Of a stretch of 64,000 bases of DNA, positions 1-14,925 are shown piece by piece. The stretch's first letter is position 1. Each line of letters opens with the position of its first letter. The position numbers and the translations under genes were made by a program. Origin of the DNA: Centropus unirufus (taxonomy: Eukaryota > Chordata > Aves > Cuculiformes > Centropidae); assembly GCA_013397695.1 (NCBI GenBank), contig VYZI01000238.1:988131-1052130 (forward strand). The letters are read 5' to 3'. The notes under the pieces were generated by a model that searched no databases, was not told where the DNA came from, and saw nothing but the letters and a program-made list of their open reading frames with translations.

Positions 1-3000
1 AGCGTCGTATTCCTGAAACTTCAGCCTCAGAGGAAGCAAAGTTGCTTAATAACTAAATCTTTTTTTGCTCACTTACAACTGCTTTTAAATCATTAACTCG
101 GGGGAGGTCAACTTGCCTGCCTTTTTCAGTCTGTTTGATGCTTTTTATAGCCACAGTAAGAAACAAATGTTAAAAGGTGGCTTTCTGACAAATCCAATTC
201 CTTTAATTTCTCGGAGGCTGGGTGTTCATCTTTTTTTTTATTTTTTTTTTCCCCCTGATTTTCCTGCCTGTACTCAAGCTGAGTGGTTGTGTCCCGTTGT
301 TCTGCACATCTAATTTTCCACCTGGAACGCATTCCTTTTCACCAGCATGTGGCAAGTGCTTGGGCCCCCCGAGCAGGTGTGTTTTCTGTTCCATCAGTGC
401 AATTTGAGATCTTTCTCTTCTCAAATCTAAACTTTTTTTTTATTTTTTTTTTTTTATGACAGCTGCTTTATCTCAGGGCAGCAGTTTGGAACAAGAGTAG
501 TCCTGAGAGAATATCTGGAGGACGGTGGTAGTTACAAAGAAAGGGGCTGCAGCCCTGCGTGTTTTCACTCAGCAAGGGTCACTATTTCACCAAACAAGTG
601 CCTTGCTCTGTGTAAGGTGGAGTGCTCGCTGCTGGCTTCCCTGCTGGAGCAGAGGCCACAGGAGTCCTGCGTTATGCCTTGTGTATTAAATGCAGATATC
701 AATGAGCATTGCATTAATGATGTGTGTGTGTGACTGTGGGAGTGAAGCCAGGGACGGAGGCACTCGCCCTGATTCAGGAGGAATCTGATGCACTGGGCTG
801 TTGTGCCGTGTGGTTTCACATTCTAATGGGGAAACTGGTGCTGCCCTTTGATTGAGGTGTTTGTTATCAACAGGGCATGGGATTACATGGGTTTTAATAA
901 GGTCACACCAGGGATGGCTAGCAAAATCCTGGGTGAAGAATCTGGCAAGGCAGCTAACTAGTTGGTAACCTAGTACTGAGCAGACAACTTGCATGCTCAT
1001 TCACACCTGTGTATGGCAGAACTGGAACCTGGGAGGCAGGAACTTGCTCTGAATTGAGATTTGACTAGAAAGCATTTAACATAGTGTGGTCATGTATGGA
1101 ATTTTCCCTTTAAATTTCTTCCAACATGTGAAAAGAGTTAGGTTAGTAATACGATTAACAATATTTAATAAGATTAAAGCTACCACCGTAAGTCTCTTGA
1201 GAAAGGTGGGTGCAGACTGTCAGCAGTTGACACTCTAATCTCTGCTTTCTCCCACGGAAGTGCTGTAAAGAGCTTGGGCTCCTCTGCTCCGCTTGCTTTG
1301 CAGAACAGAAAAAATTCCTCGCGTGCCAACAGCTCAGGTATTGCCTTACCTTTCATGTTCACCAACAGCACCGTATTCCCAGTGGGGCCACGGGATGTTC
1401 CCATATAAGGGCAGAGGGAATAGCTGCCAGGCTTGTGAGGAGCGCATGGAGCCGTTCCCTGGGATTCGGTGCCAGTCCCTGTGGGAAGCAGGGCTGCTTC
1501 TGTGAGGTTTGCTGCTCCTGCTGGCACCCTTGGACTTTCCTGGCAGCGTCAGCAGCGACTGCAAGGACTTAAACAAGCCTGGAAAGTAGCTGTTGCTGCA
1601 GAAGGTGGCCCTGTGTGCCTGCAGAGAGGCCGCCTGCCAGGGGAGCGATGCCAGTTGCGTGTTGGGTGTGCTCTGAGGGAAGGAGCAAGCACCCACCCAG
1701 GCTGCCTCGTGTGTGCGATCCAGCACTGTGCAGCGGGAGAGCACAGGGAATGGCACCGGAGTGGCTCATTCAGCCAGCACTGTTGGGTATGGGGAGGCAT
1801 GGTGCCTTTTCAGTAGAAGGGAGGCTTTATGCTTTAGTGTCGCCCAGGGAGGGAGAACAACAAATGAGGGGAATTTTGGAAGAAGATGAAGCAGCCACTT
1901 CTCACACATGCTTGGTATTTTTGTGGTAAAAGCTCTACCCCTGAAATGGTCAGATTCACGTTGATTCTTTTCTGTGTCCTTCCTCTCTTTTTCAGTCCTT
2001 GCTGGTGCCTCTCAAAGCAAACTCCCAAGGACTTCAGTTTCTCCTCCTCTCTGGCAGCCTCTGTGTCTCTTTTTTTTTTTCCTTTGTAGCTGTTAGGCTT
2101 TTTCCCCTTAAACTTCAAGTTGGTTGTCGTAGCCAAATTCAGAGTTGAACCCTCCCAATCTTGCATAAGGACATCCTGGAGGAAGATGTTAGGACTTTGA
2201 TTCATCCGAACTTGCAGGCTGTGCAGGGTGGTAGCAGGCGGAGGAGGCATGAGCCTGCCTGCTTTCTTGTAAGAATTAGCCTCTAGATATGAGTTGGTTT
2301 CAGGAAGCAACGGTTGGATTGGTGCCCTTTTCCCTCACCTGGATCTTCAGTGAAATGTCTTCATGCTCAGAGTGCTGGAAAACTGGTGCATTCTACTGAC
2401 TCTCCTTTGCGTTCCCTATAATCTGTTAAAGCCCTGGATTTGATTTGCATTTATTTGCAGGACTTGTGAGTATCTGATTGCAGGATTACTGTATCTGAAA
2501 GGATTCATCTTGTGCTGTTCATCAAAACCACAGGAGGGCCTTTATGGGAACGTGCCAGCTGGTTTTTCATTGTGCTGGTATCATTCTCCTTGTGCTGTGG
2601 TCAGAGGTGTCTTGGATATCCTGATGGTTATGATGATGTCTTTAGAGAAGATTCATATCGGTTGTTCTTTGAGCATTGCCTGGTTTGGTCTCAGTGCTGG
2701 AAGACAATTCTTAGAAAATTCCTGCATGTATTTTTCAGGGACAAGCTTTTGAGACATTGGGAACACGTGCACAGTCTCATGACGTGATACCGTTGTTCCA
2801 AGAGGCAGAGTAGGTGCTTCATTCAGCTGGGAAATGGTGATCTCATGTGTTGCACAGTCTCCACTCCAGCCCAGTGGTGAGAGCAGAAAGACCTGGCACA
2901 CTGAGTCTAGGGGACTGAAAACTGCTTGGAGGGATTTTTGCCGGCTGGGCAGCTCTCTCTAGAGCCATATCAGGTCAGCCCTCATGCTGCGGGTTGCTGC

Positions 3001-6000
3001 AGTGGTAACTGAGACGCGCCCCTGCTTAATAAACTGGCCTGGACTGTAGTCGCTGGAGCTCAGATTTGCTAAGCTGTAGAGGTGCAAAAACATGAAGCAG
3101 GATGTTTCAACCTGTACCGACATGCAGCCTTGACTAATGGAAGAACCACAGTGCTTTCCTGTGATCTCTGTAAGGCTCTGTTTTTTCTCTCCAACTGCTT
3201 AAGTAATAAATGCAGAAGGCTTGTTTTCTCTGCTAATAATTTTTTTTTATATAGCTGTCTTAGACATCTGAGCTATTTTGAGGTTGCAGGAAGCAATTTA
3301 GGTCTCCTTTTCGTTAACCAGAAGTACTGCCTCGCGATGCTTGGAGGGGGTGGGGAATGAAAGAAATAGTCTCAGTTCAAGAAGATTTTTTTTTTTTTTG
3401 GAATAAACTTTTAAACTATTTTTTATATCCTGAATTTAATGTTAAAATTACACTTGAAAATCCTGCCTGCCACCCTGAGAAAGAAAATGGGGGCTAAACG
3501 AATAAGAACTTTGTTAGTGCAATCTGTTAGAGAGATTCTAGACACTGATCAAATTGTGATGTGAATCTTCAAATGATATTGATCCTAAGGAGATTCCTAG
3601 ATGCCAGAATTTCCTAGATGCCTAGATGCATGTGAACCTTGGTTGCTTGCAGTATAAACACAGCAGTGCTGTGAGGAGCTCTGCCTGGCACACGTGTGAG
3701 ATTTTGCATTGCTGTTTGGCTCTGAAGTTCAGCTAAGGAGCAGTATGGAACTGGTGGTCCAGCTTGCCTCACCCTCTGCTCTGCATCCATGCTGCTCCAC
3801 TCAGAATTCCTGAAGCTTCATAGCTATTCCATGCTAAGAAATAGTAATTTGTTTCCCTTCTTGAATTATTTGACTATTGCCATATTATTTTGCTACTCGT
3901 GTCTGTCCCTGTTCTATCTGGAAAGTCTTTTAATCCCTGCATTACAGGGGCTGCGGGTGGCCTGGTCTTTGTTCCTGGTGCGGGTTTAGCAGGGCTGGAG
4001 CTTAGGAATAGGTGTGACTGCTTGCTCCAAGCACCCACCTAGAATCTTGGCTGAGCTGTTGGGCTGCACAGCGGTGAGGTGTTAGCCAAATGGACTGGTG
4101 CTGCTCGCAAGCTTTGTGTCTGCAGGTGCAGAGGATTTCAAATCATCACCATTCTCATTCTCATTTGCACTTTTTTTTAATTCTGAATTGAAAGGCAGAA
4201 CTGCCTTTGGAGCTTCTGAGTTTCCATGAAAAAAAAACACGTGCGTCAGCTCATCTCAGCATAATGTAGTATTGCCTGTCAGCCGAGTTACAGTGATGGG
4301 ATTCGTGCTGCTGCTGAGGCTAGCACAAGGAGAATGCAGTCCTTCTGGCATCCTACCCTTCCCTGCAGCTCTGCCATGGCAGGTGCCTGGGACCGTGCAG
4401 GTGGGGGAAGTTGATTGGATTCAGGCATTCGTCTATGCTGATGAAACTAAATTGCACGTTGTTCTATAAATAGAATGGGTGTATTTGACATCTCACTTTA
4501 TTATAATAATTCTGAAAATTGCTACATAGAAGTAGGGCTTTCAGCTTAAGGTTTCTGCCCATGTATGCCTACTTGAAAATTATTTTTGTTTCAGCCTGTT
4601 CCTTTAGCTCTTCTTTCCAGCACCGCTGCATGTTTTCTTTAGGTGGCCTCCCTGTTCTTTGTGTGGAATTACCTTAAGAACTGGAGCACTGCCTGTTTCC
4701 CTCCTCTAGCCTTGGCTCCTGGAGAATGCACACTCCTGAAATCCCTCTGTTGCTTACAAGTGGCCATGGTCCCACCCTTCTCTGTGAGACTGAGTTTTTT
4801 CTGGGCTCTCTAATCTTCCTAAACCTCTGAACAGCTGGCCAAGCAAATGCTTGAGAATATGCACCTGACAGTGCCCTGCAAGTGCTCCCTGCTCAGCTGG
4901 AAGTCCTTCAGACACCACAAATTGAAAGCACAGGAACCAGGGCTTTGGAGATTCTCCTTCACCTGCCAGACCAGACTTTGTCAGAATTAATGTTATCCCT
5001 GAAGTTATGTAGGGTTTTGGGCAGCTTGGACTTAATGTCCCTGAAGCAACTTCCTTACTAGAACTTCATGTTTTGATCCCAAGAGTTTTTGCATCAGACT
5101 AACCTTAAAATGCTGGAGAGAGAAATTTTGTGAGGGAATTGCCTAATAGTAAACTATCCTATGTGAGAGCATTTTGGTGGCTCTGGGATTGTCAGTTTGC
5201 TGTCTTCCACACACCAGAGTCATGAGCTCTTCTCACCTGTCTTGTGCTGTCTCCTGTTTTTAGTGCAGCCTAGAAATGCATGTGCCAGAGCTGTACAGCA
5301 AAAGCAGCTCCTGGACTTGTGAATCCTATTACCATCAATGTTTTGATCTCTATTTTCTTACTGCTCGACTTCTTGCATACAGATTGCAGTCCGTTATTGA
5401 ATGACTCTCCCCTAGAGAATGGCACAACGGGTGTGCAGCTGAATTAATTGCATGGGAGCTACGTGTGCCTCTGTGGGAAACAGAAGTAGAAACCTGGGGC
5501 TCTGTTTATTGGCCAACTCCTTTTTAGCCAGTTTAGAGCTTTGAGAGAAATTGCTGAGATGAGGCTGCAGAAATGCTGAAGGACCTAGGGAGACTAAGGC
5601 ATTTGTGAGTTTATATTCAGATCCTTAGCTGAAATATCTTTTGGACTGCATTTCATGTCAACCTGCAGCATGTTGAGAGAGCTTTAAGTTGAAGATCTCT
5701 CTTGCTGCTTGGCCTGTGTGTCAACGCAGCTTTCTCGACTGCGCCTTCAGTGGGATTGCTGTCATTGTAATGGGTTGTGCTGCCTCTCTTGCTGTTTGTT
5801 TCCTTGATCTAGATTTTTTCTATCTTTTGGGGATTTGTAACCAGAAAGTGACAGCCTGAAGACATGCACGTGCAAGGACAAAATGGCCCTGGGTGCCTGC
5901 TACCAGCTTGTTATCTTGGCAGCACAGGCAAAATCTGAGTTGGCAAGAAGGCGGTGCGGTCCCTGCGGCGCTGCCATCCTCAGTGTCTCAGTTTGCCGAG

Positions 6001-9000
6001 CTCCTTGGCCGCTGGAACAGGCAGCTGGAGTCCCGGTGCTGGGGTGTCTGGCTGTGCTCTGTGCTCAGCAATGTTGCGATGATGTAGGGCTAAAGAAAAA
6101 AGGAGTGGTGAGGTAGGGCAGCTGCCCTACAAATGCTGTTCTTGTTCCCTGCGCTGCTGAGGGGGCAGCTACCTGCCAGGATACTCCCCACAGCAGCAGG
6201 GAAGGGGAGAAGGGATTGCGTGAGCTGGCAGTGTGGCCATATGAGCAGCTGCACGGGAACAGATGAAAGGGCCATTTAGCCCGTTTTGCTTTTTCTGGGC
6301 ATGGGACAGTCAAGTCTCTGTCCTCGTAGCGCCCAAGTCACCACGGCCCCTTCCTTCTCACCACTGAACTGATCTGCAGGGGAGGTGAAAGCCTGTGTCA
6401 GTAGCCCCAGTGACAAGCTCAGCAGAGTGCCACCAAGCTCAGGGCTGCGGGGGTACTTCTGACAATCACGCTTTCTTGCTTATTCTAATTTAAAACCATT
6501 CCTGTGTGCCGTAGTAGCAGTTCTGTGTCCTGGATACTTGAACCTTGTAAGTGCATTTTCTGTCCTTAAAATGCAGAAGGCGTTGCCATTACTGTTCTTG
6601 CAAAGAATTGTTCTGCTCCATGGCACTGCTGAGGGCTTTAGGTACAGGAGGGTGGCATCGTGGAGCTTTCCTGAGTGACCCCTGCTGCTACTGGCCACTG
6701 CTCCGAAATGCATAGCTCGGCTTCACAACCCTGCGGAGAGCCAGCTCTGTTGAAGTCTGTGAACAAAGCCTGTAAAGAGTAGAAAGAGTAGGCGAGCTGA
6801 TGGCCGTATTGCAGGCTGGTGTTGTTTTGGAGCCAACCACTCAAATAAATCTACAGCATCCCACTATCCCAGACCTGCTGTATCACGAGTGGATCTAGGA
6901 ATGATAAACTCACCAGCTACAGAGAAATAACATCTAAATAGTATTTATGTTCCAGATGATAACAGTGATAGGGGCCCTGGTGGGAAGAAGTCTTATCCTG
7001 GCATTGTTCTTGCACAGCCCCGAGAAATTTGCACATTTCTGATCAAGTAGTTTTGCGCTTTGATGTTCTGTTGCTGATCGAGGGTTTGTGTTGGTGTCTG
7101 GTGCAGGGGATTAGCAGAGCGTGCAAGTCCCAGGATGCTGCTGCATGGAGCAAAGCTGTTACAGGAGAAGACCTGCGCTTGCAGTTGTGAGGTTTCATCC
7201 TTTTCCTTTTTCTGCATTGCCTCCCAGATGTTTGAAAGCCCCTGGGCTGTGCATCTGTTTACCGTCCTCCCTGTGCTGCCAGCACAGTGCAGTCCTGTGG
7301 GTGCTGCAGTGACAGTTACCGTCTCCGTGTTCTCTGCAGGCCTCTTGGATCATCAGAACACAAATGACAACTGGCTGCTTAGCTCTAGGATTGTAATCGT
7401 CATCCCTGGGTGCATCATGTAGGATCAGAAGGCACAAGGTCCTAATGATGGAACTTTGCCCAAAATGCAATGTGTTTATTTTAAGAAGGAAGAAATCATA
7501 TGCACGCAGATATTAATAAGAAAATAGTTTGTCAGTATAAACACGTGGAACAGCCTTGTTATTCCTCTCTGTAATGAAGAATACATCTCAAAAACCGATT
7601 TTCTATATAGAGAAAGCCTTAAACTTTTTGTGCTTGGGAAACTGTTACCTCTGCTGGGAACTGTCCTCTGTGATGCTGCTTCACTTGAGTGAAATAGAAA
7701 TGTTAGTCCACAAATTGTAGGGATTTCTTTAGCACTCAGTGACCTATGGGAAGATCAGTGTCCTGTGTTTGTCTTCAGGCTGCTCTTCTGTAAATGCTCT
7801 GAGAAGTCTTGTCCCTTTAGCCTGCTTTGGACAGAAAGGTGAAAAGCTCAAGTGGAGGAAGGAGAATTGATCTTTTGATCAAGACCTGCAAGTTAAAAAA
7901 CAAGTATTACAGGATTTCTAAGGGAGCAAAGCAGTTCCTGTAAAATGAAGACTCTTGTTTACATGTGTTGATTCCCTTTGGTTTTTGTGGTGTGGAAAGG
8001 TCATTTAGTCTCTATCTAAGCTATGCAAAAATCAATGGTCTGATCAATTTCTAAAGTAGATTTAGTCAAAATGACTACTGTGGTCTGGCTTGGGCTTTGA
8101 TGTGTGAAGGTGTCCCACAAAGCTGCTAGAAAAGTCAATGCAGAGCATCACTGCAAACAAACTTACTGAATTTGTAGAGGAATTTTCTGTCTCGTTCTCT
8201 GTGTCCACAGGGTGTTTGGGTTTTTTTTTCCTTGCATAGTCCCAGCATGGCTTCCTCCTGGTGTTCCTGCTGAAAGAATAGGTCACTGAAAGCAGATCAA
8301 CAAAAGCAGTCACGCAGATCACTTGAGCGGTCATGCATAAATAAGAGAGAGTTTCTGCTGTTAACTTTGATGGGTAGACTTCCCTGCTACCGTTTTTTCA
8401 TAGGCTGCATGTTCCTGCTACTTGGAGCTGTGCTGAGGATAGTGTCCTTGGCACAGCTCGGTATGGGTATTCCCAGGTAGCTGAGCTGATGGGTTCACAA
8501 TGGCAAGTAGGTTTCTTGCTTTGAAAATATCCAGGTGAGGATTTATAGAAGCCACACATCTCTTTCCACACTATTGCCTTGAAATGATTTTCTTCAGAAG
8601 GCTACAATAGGTAGAGCCCTTGCTGCTGTCACACTGACCTGTGCCCAGCCCTTGGCCTGTGCTCCTGCCCACGCAGGGAATGTGACCTCTCTGCCTTGTG
8701 CTCTTTGCGAGGCGTATAACACAAAATGAACACTGTTACTAAATGGAAACGCTGCTTGGAGGTGTAAGTGCAGTGGGCCTCCTGCTACAAGAGAAGCAGC
8801 AGGAGGTACTAGTCCTCATAATACGGATTGCCTGGTTAACATCTACAAGGGATTAATGTTCTCCACGTAGTGATCTTAAATAGCGTGGGTCTTTGGGGAG
8901 ATTTCAGATAGGTAGTTACAGGTTTTTGATGTATAATTCAGAGGTTATATATTTCTGAAGGGTTTGATTGTGTTAATTGTAAGTAAGAGCAGCTGGAAAG

Positions 9001-12000
9001 AAACATGTGAATACATGGCAGCAGGTGACTATTTTAATATAATGTGTTTCTTAGGATGTTTGACTTGGAGCCGTACAATGGTATGAATAATTGATCTGTG
9101 CCAACATCAACAGCATACCTCATAATTATTTAATTTTTAAAAAAGGCTGATGCATCTAAAATTATGGATTACCAGGGCCATGTCAGAAAGTGATATTTGT
9201 AGTGTGCCTTCAGTGAACATCAGTGACATACTCTGTGATACTCAGTAATTCATCAGTATTTTGGAAATAAATCTAAAGCCAATGCTAATGTTGATTCAGC
9301 AGAGAAGCAGAGAATGCTAAGGGCAAATTCAAAACCATGTCTGGAAATGACTAATCTGTTGAGGTTTTCTTGCTTGAAGATCCTGAATAGTCCATAAATC
9401 TTTGGTAAAGTGAAGTTGTGCAGGTAGTGAAGTTTTCTGTAGAGCTTTTGATGAAATGATTAAAAGGTGACTAAGGAAAGTACAAGCTCCTTACAGTCAG
9501 CAGAGTCAGATCATTGACTGTTAGCAAACTGCTATAATCTTTGCAGCCTATGATTTTTGCAGCTTCTCTGTTATGCTGTAAAATGGGTCCAGTGGAATAA
9601 CATTCATCTGATACAGGCAAGTATAGACTTATGTGTGCAGGAGGTGCTGATTGTTCACCGATTGGGTGCTTCAACAAAGCAGTGACCCTGAAAAGGGGAG
9701 AGGAGGTGGGGGGATGACAATCAGATTGATATTTTTTTTAAAAAAGGCACTTATAAGTTTTCCTATCACTCAAAAAGGTGCTTTGTAATGAGACACTGAG
9801 GACTGATCTGTTGATTGCTAAAAAAACTGTTGAGAGGTGACTTGGTTATAGCGCATGTATAATGACTCTGAGGAGCTGCTCTTTAATCCAGCAGAGAAGG
9901 AATTAATGGCTCAAGGCAGAAGGCAAACAAATAAGAAATTAGTCTGGCCTTGCTGCCAGGAAGAATGATAGAGCCACTGGAGCAAACTGCCAGGAGAGCA
10001 GTGAACTTATGTTTTGACCTCTGAAGGCCTCTAGTCTAGATGCTATAAAGCACTCTGTTTCACAGAACCATTACTGGGTTTTGTGGGGGTGTGAGCAGAT
10101 GGGAAGGAACGGCGCCTCTGTGTTAGGCAGGAAGTCAGAGTGGTCTTGCCTTAAATTATGTGACTGACTAGTCCTGCTGCAGTTGATCTCTGTGTTTTAG
10201 AAATAACTTCGAGACTAATGCAGTGGTGTCCCTCATCCCTCCCTTTTTTTGCCTCCTAAACTTTGTTTATGCGTAGACGTTTTATGCAGCATTAAGTGAT
10301 ACATCCTGGATATGAAGAATCTTGTTCCTGATGGGAGTGTTAACTTGAGGTCTGTGCTTCAGATATCTCCTGAGAATTAAATCTTCATTATATTTCTCAC
10401 AATATTTCTTTCACCATTACACTGATCTTTGTCTGACCTGTCTTGTAGTACTTGTTTTACTGATTAAACTTGCTAGGAAAGTCGAGTTTTATTAAGCAGT
10501 TGCTGTGTAAACCCATGTACACAGAGGAACAGTACATTGAGGTAATTTCAATTACTTTCTTTAATCTTGTTTTGTGTTCTGTGTGAAAATCCTATACAAG
10601 AAGCAAATCTGTTGAATGTTGTAGTTCAGCCTATGATTGTTTCAGAATAACTCGTGATCATTTACAGACTGAAAACTAACTTAGAGCTTTATAGGGCCAG
10701 ACAAGTTATTGTGCTCATTTAGACTGATGTAAAAGCAAGGCAGTGGGCTTCCCTGAATTTAAGCTAAACATCTAAGTTGAGACTGAATGTTAAAGAGTTG
10801 CGTGGTGGGGATCTTGCTGTACCAAATATGTTTTGAGATATCTCTGAGAAAAGAAGTTTGAAAAGCAGATGGTGACTCACTCCAGAAACCTGCAATTAGC
10901 AAATTATTAACTTTGTCCTGAACGGGTTAACTAACGTGGAGCATCTTCTGTCAGGGTTCTGGTTGACCATGTAACAGCCCACATCAGCCATGTGTGCTGG
11001 ATTGCAGCTCTGCTGATTAACACATTCATTTCATATTGCTGCTGCCAATGTTTGCACTGAAGAACTTGGCTTTTTTTGGCCATATGGCTGGGTGGGAATA
11101 TCACGATCGCACTATGGCTCTGTGCTCATTCATGTGTGATGCTTTGTGCTCTGGTTTTCCCAAGACATCTAATCAGGCTTGGGGCTGAACGGTTCCTTTT
11201 CGGAGAATCTTTAACTGAAAGGTCAAAATAAGCACAAGGCAGGAGACAAGTCTTGCTGTCTCTCCCTCCTACCCCTCCTCCCTCCTTTGTGTCTGTCTCT
11301 CTCCACATATACATATGTACGAGTTCTTCAAGCAACACATTGATCAGCGATTCCTTTCTTGAGACTCAGGGCTTCTAACTGCCCTGCTGCCATTCCAGGG
11401 CTTCCCAAAGAGCACTGCAGGCTGAATCTCTCAAGTTTTTTTACTGGGGGCTGAGTTTGCTTTGTGTTTATTTGGGGCTAGGGGAATGATCTCGAGTTGG
11501 GGATGCTCCTGGCACTCACCTGAGGACTCCACTGGCTTTCCACCACTGCTGGGCACTGTTAGCTGCCTGGCACGTGGCTCTCACCATATGCAGGCAGACC
11601 GGCATTTCCCTAAAGAAAATAGTTATGGACCAGAATCTGGTGGTTCTTCAAGGGAGTGGGGAGGAAAATATGCCTTAAGGTGGTCCCAAAGTGAGGACTC
11701 CAAATGATGCCCTGGAAGCTGAAGACTTGGGTTTGCAGTGCAGATCAGGTCTGGCATTTGTGGGATTTGTTCTCACTTATCCTGCTCTATCTCCCACCCG
11801 TGCACTGAAGTCTCTCCCTGGAACCTGTAGGAGAACATCCATTGGGAGTGGGAGATGTTGAAATCCAGGTGTTTACTCCAGCACTGAGTGTGTGTCTGAG
11901 AAAGATGCCTTAGTTTTTAGTAAATTAGATTTATTTTTAAGGTATTGATGAGTTTGTGCCCGTTGTCATAGTGTTTGAGGCAGTCAGCTCTTTTGCTTGT

Positions 12001-14568
12001 CTTTTACGGTCATAGTTTCAGCCTTGCCTTGGCTACTCCCTTCCCTTACTGGCCAAGTGCAACTGAAAATGAGGTATTGAAACAGCCCATTTAGTTTTTT
12101 GTATGCAATCTAGCAAATGTTAGTGCTGGAAGTTGGAGTCTTGCTGCTATTTGTCTGGTAACATTAGCCTCTGTTGTTTCTTTGTGCTGCTTTTGAAATA
12201 TATTGGTTTGCTTTCTGTGTGAGAGGTGCTTGGTCCATAAATGGATGCCAACCCACCTAATAATTCTTTTCTAAAATCTTTCATCGGGTCTTTTCTGTTA
12301 TATAGTTTAAAAAGAAGAAAAATCCAAACCAAAACAAAAACCAAACACCTCCCTTTGCCCCTGGAAACAGCAGTCGTCTTGTTCTGCTGAGCTGACTGCT
12401 ACTCATACTGATCAGTACTGTTCCCTTTGTCTTCGTTTATTTTAGAGTTAAGCCATAAGCTGTTTAAGACCAGGCTATTTTTATTCTGTATTTTTGCAGG
12501 GTCTTTTACACGAGTCTCCCAAATACTGAAATAAATGTTCTCAAAGGCAAAACTACCATCCATGTAATGGGACAAGATGGTCATTACTCTAAAAATGAAG
12601 CTCTGTGAGTGTGCTCTGATAAAATGTTTTGGCAAGCGCATGCCTGCACAGAGGAATGCCTAAGTCAGGGCTGGACTCATGGCCATCTTCGGTCTTTGAG
12701 CTGCATTGCCCTTTGTCAGCCAGACGCATTGTGATCTCCACCTTCTTTCTCTGTCCCTCTTCTGACAGTAGCTGTGGGTGCTCAGCAGGGATGCTGCTGC
12801 CGTGTTTGCTTTAGCTAGGGAGGTGTTTGTCTTCGCTGCAGAATTCCAGCTTCCAGCTGCCAGGGAAACCTGGAGCGGTTGTGTTGATTTATGAGGGCAC
12901 AGGGAGCCTCAGGAATGCCTTTGCTAAGGAGCCGGGAGTGATGGAAGGGATCTTGCCTGATGCGGCATGGAGACGTCTCGTTTCTCTTTACAGAGATGCT
13001 AAGCAGGAATTCCCCAAAGCAAGGTAAGAAAAGTGGCTCACTCAGCTGACCGCTTTGGAAAGTCAAAGAGAGACTTTGGTTAGGTTTCCCTGGCATGGAA
13101 TCAAGGAGATGGACAATAGCTGCAACTTTAATAGTGCAACTTTAAGTGATTTTTTTGCTGGGAGACGATACGGTGAATTGTGGGACCAGCGGGTTTGTGT
13201 GCTTTTGGTTTGTGTTAAGAGCTGGCATTCCTAAGCTACTGACTAGGGCTTTTTTTCTGGGACTTGGCTTTGGGCCACCTAAATGTTTTGCACTTGAAAG
13301 AAGCAAGATTCAACCTTTTTGGATTTGCAGACTTGTAAACATTTTCCAATAGAGGGGCAATATTGGATCAGTTCTTTTAGTTATCTTTGCAGACAACAGA
13401 AGTCTGTGGACTGCAAGTTTAAAAATCACTGACAGGAGCGTGTCTTCCATGGAGTGAGTTCCCTGCAATACCTTCGCTTCTAATTTCTCTCGGTCATCTG
13501 ACACGCACCCTTGTTTTTCCTTCCCTGTCTGGCTCGCACACACCAATATGTGATTCTGGACATTTCCTTTCTGTTGAGATTTTGGTGGTTGTTGCCCCAG
13601 CTGATCTGAAAGAATCTGGTAGAAAAATGTTGGGTATTTACACAGGGTAGGGTGGACAGCCGGTCACTTTGTGTTGCTCGAGTATTTGGTAGTTGCAGAG
13701 TAGGTTGTGTTTATGGGGCATCAGTGCTGAGAAGGAATTTCCTTTCCTGGCTGAAGTAGAAAGACTGTCCATGTACAGCTTTATTCCTTTGCTTTAGCAT
13801 TCCTTGAGGTTGTTTCTTATTTTACAAATGCACCTTTTGAGAACTGCCAGGAAAATGTCTCTCTCAAATGGAAATGGAAATTTCTGAGCTCACAGGGATG
13901 AAAACCTTTGGGTCTGTGCTCACTGAGTGAAAAGCGGATTACCAACCAGCCATTCTTCAGTGTGCAAAAAGCGGTGGAGCAAAGTCTGCAGAGACTCTCC
14001 GAAAGTTATTGGCTTTCCTTGGGAAGGCTGCTTGTGAATTGAATGAGGTTGGGCCTGGGCCTGTCATTCTTGGCTTCCTTGCTGCAAGTACAGAGCGCAG
14101 TGAGACTTTGAACTTGGTATAAGCTTGAATAAAATGGGGAAGTTTTTTTTTGAAGTCGATGCATTGCAAACGAGTTTAGAGCCAATGTTCCTCTGTTACT
14201 GTAAATAATTGAATTAATGGTTTTGTGACTGCATTTGGGCCTGATAGAATGCATGGTATAGCAGACAACACTGATTTTTCCAGAATTATTTGAAGGGTTC
14301 AGAAATGAGGATGGTCTGCTAGAGTAGATGCAGATGGTTTATTTTCACTGGGGACTGTAAAACCTGCCAAAGTGTAAACTGCATCTTAACAAAAAGATGT
14401 GAGACAAGGCCTGCACATCTCTCCCTCCTAATTACCACAGCTCAGCTGCTGCTGTCTCTTACGCTTACACATCTGAAAGGTGACAATGACAATGTCTTGA
14501 ATAGCAAAACGATAGCAGGAAGGTGCCTTTTTTTTTTTCTTTTTGGCTCGTACTCTGGAACAAAGAAG
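1..14568. other. Non-coding stretch upstream of PLXNB1 (distal part)
   Basis: I see no coding exon, RNA gene or clear repeat family here. Open frames are short, overlap on both strands and resemble no protein I know. Poly-T runs occur near 230-250, 430-455, 3387-3400 and 8220-8230. The stretch is either a long 5' intron of PLXNB1 or intergenic DNA; the sequence alone does not decide. Confidence 0.6.
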
Positions 14569-14925
14569 TTATTGAAACCAATATACAGGAATATCTTCAT
14601 GGAAAAAATGTCCTCCTAGAAGCTGCTCCTCATGTAACCACTGGAGTTTTTGTCGGTCTTGCCAGCTTGTCTTCTGAGTGACAACAGGTGAAGTAGTAGC
14701 AAGGATCCTCTTTCCCACAGTGACAGCCTCGGGAATGTCCACCACAGCAGTGTGACTTCCATTTCTGTTATCCCCGCAGCTCCGCACCGCGTTGCCTTTG
14801 CATGCACTGCGTTTTTGAGAAAATGGAAGGCTCTTCTCACATCTTCTGGCAAAAATCTCCAGTAACCTTTCCACAGCAGTTACTTCAGTTGCTGAAACCC
14901 GGACTTTCAAACCCTCAGCACTCAT
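14569..14925 (-). other. Unexplained 118-codon open frame, possible exon or retrocopy
   Basis: On the minus strand an ATG follows a good acceptor-like sequence (ttctttttttag, then 6 nt). The frame runs 118 codons to TAA. The composition is protein-like (MSAEGLKVRVSATEV at the start, LHEEQLLGGHFFHEDIPVYW near the end), and CpG is locally higher than in the flanks. About 35 nt after the stop an A-rich run follows (listed in the + strand as ttttttttttctttttggc near 14528-14546). I do not recognise the protein and see no partner exon. It could be chance, a last exon of an antisense gene, or an old retrocopy. Confidence 0.25.
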
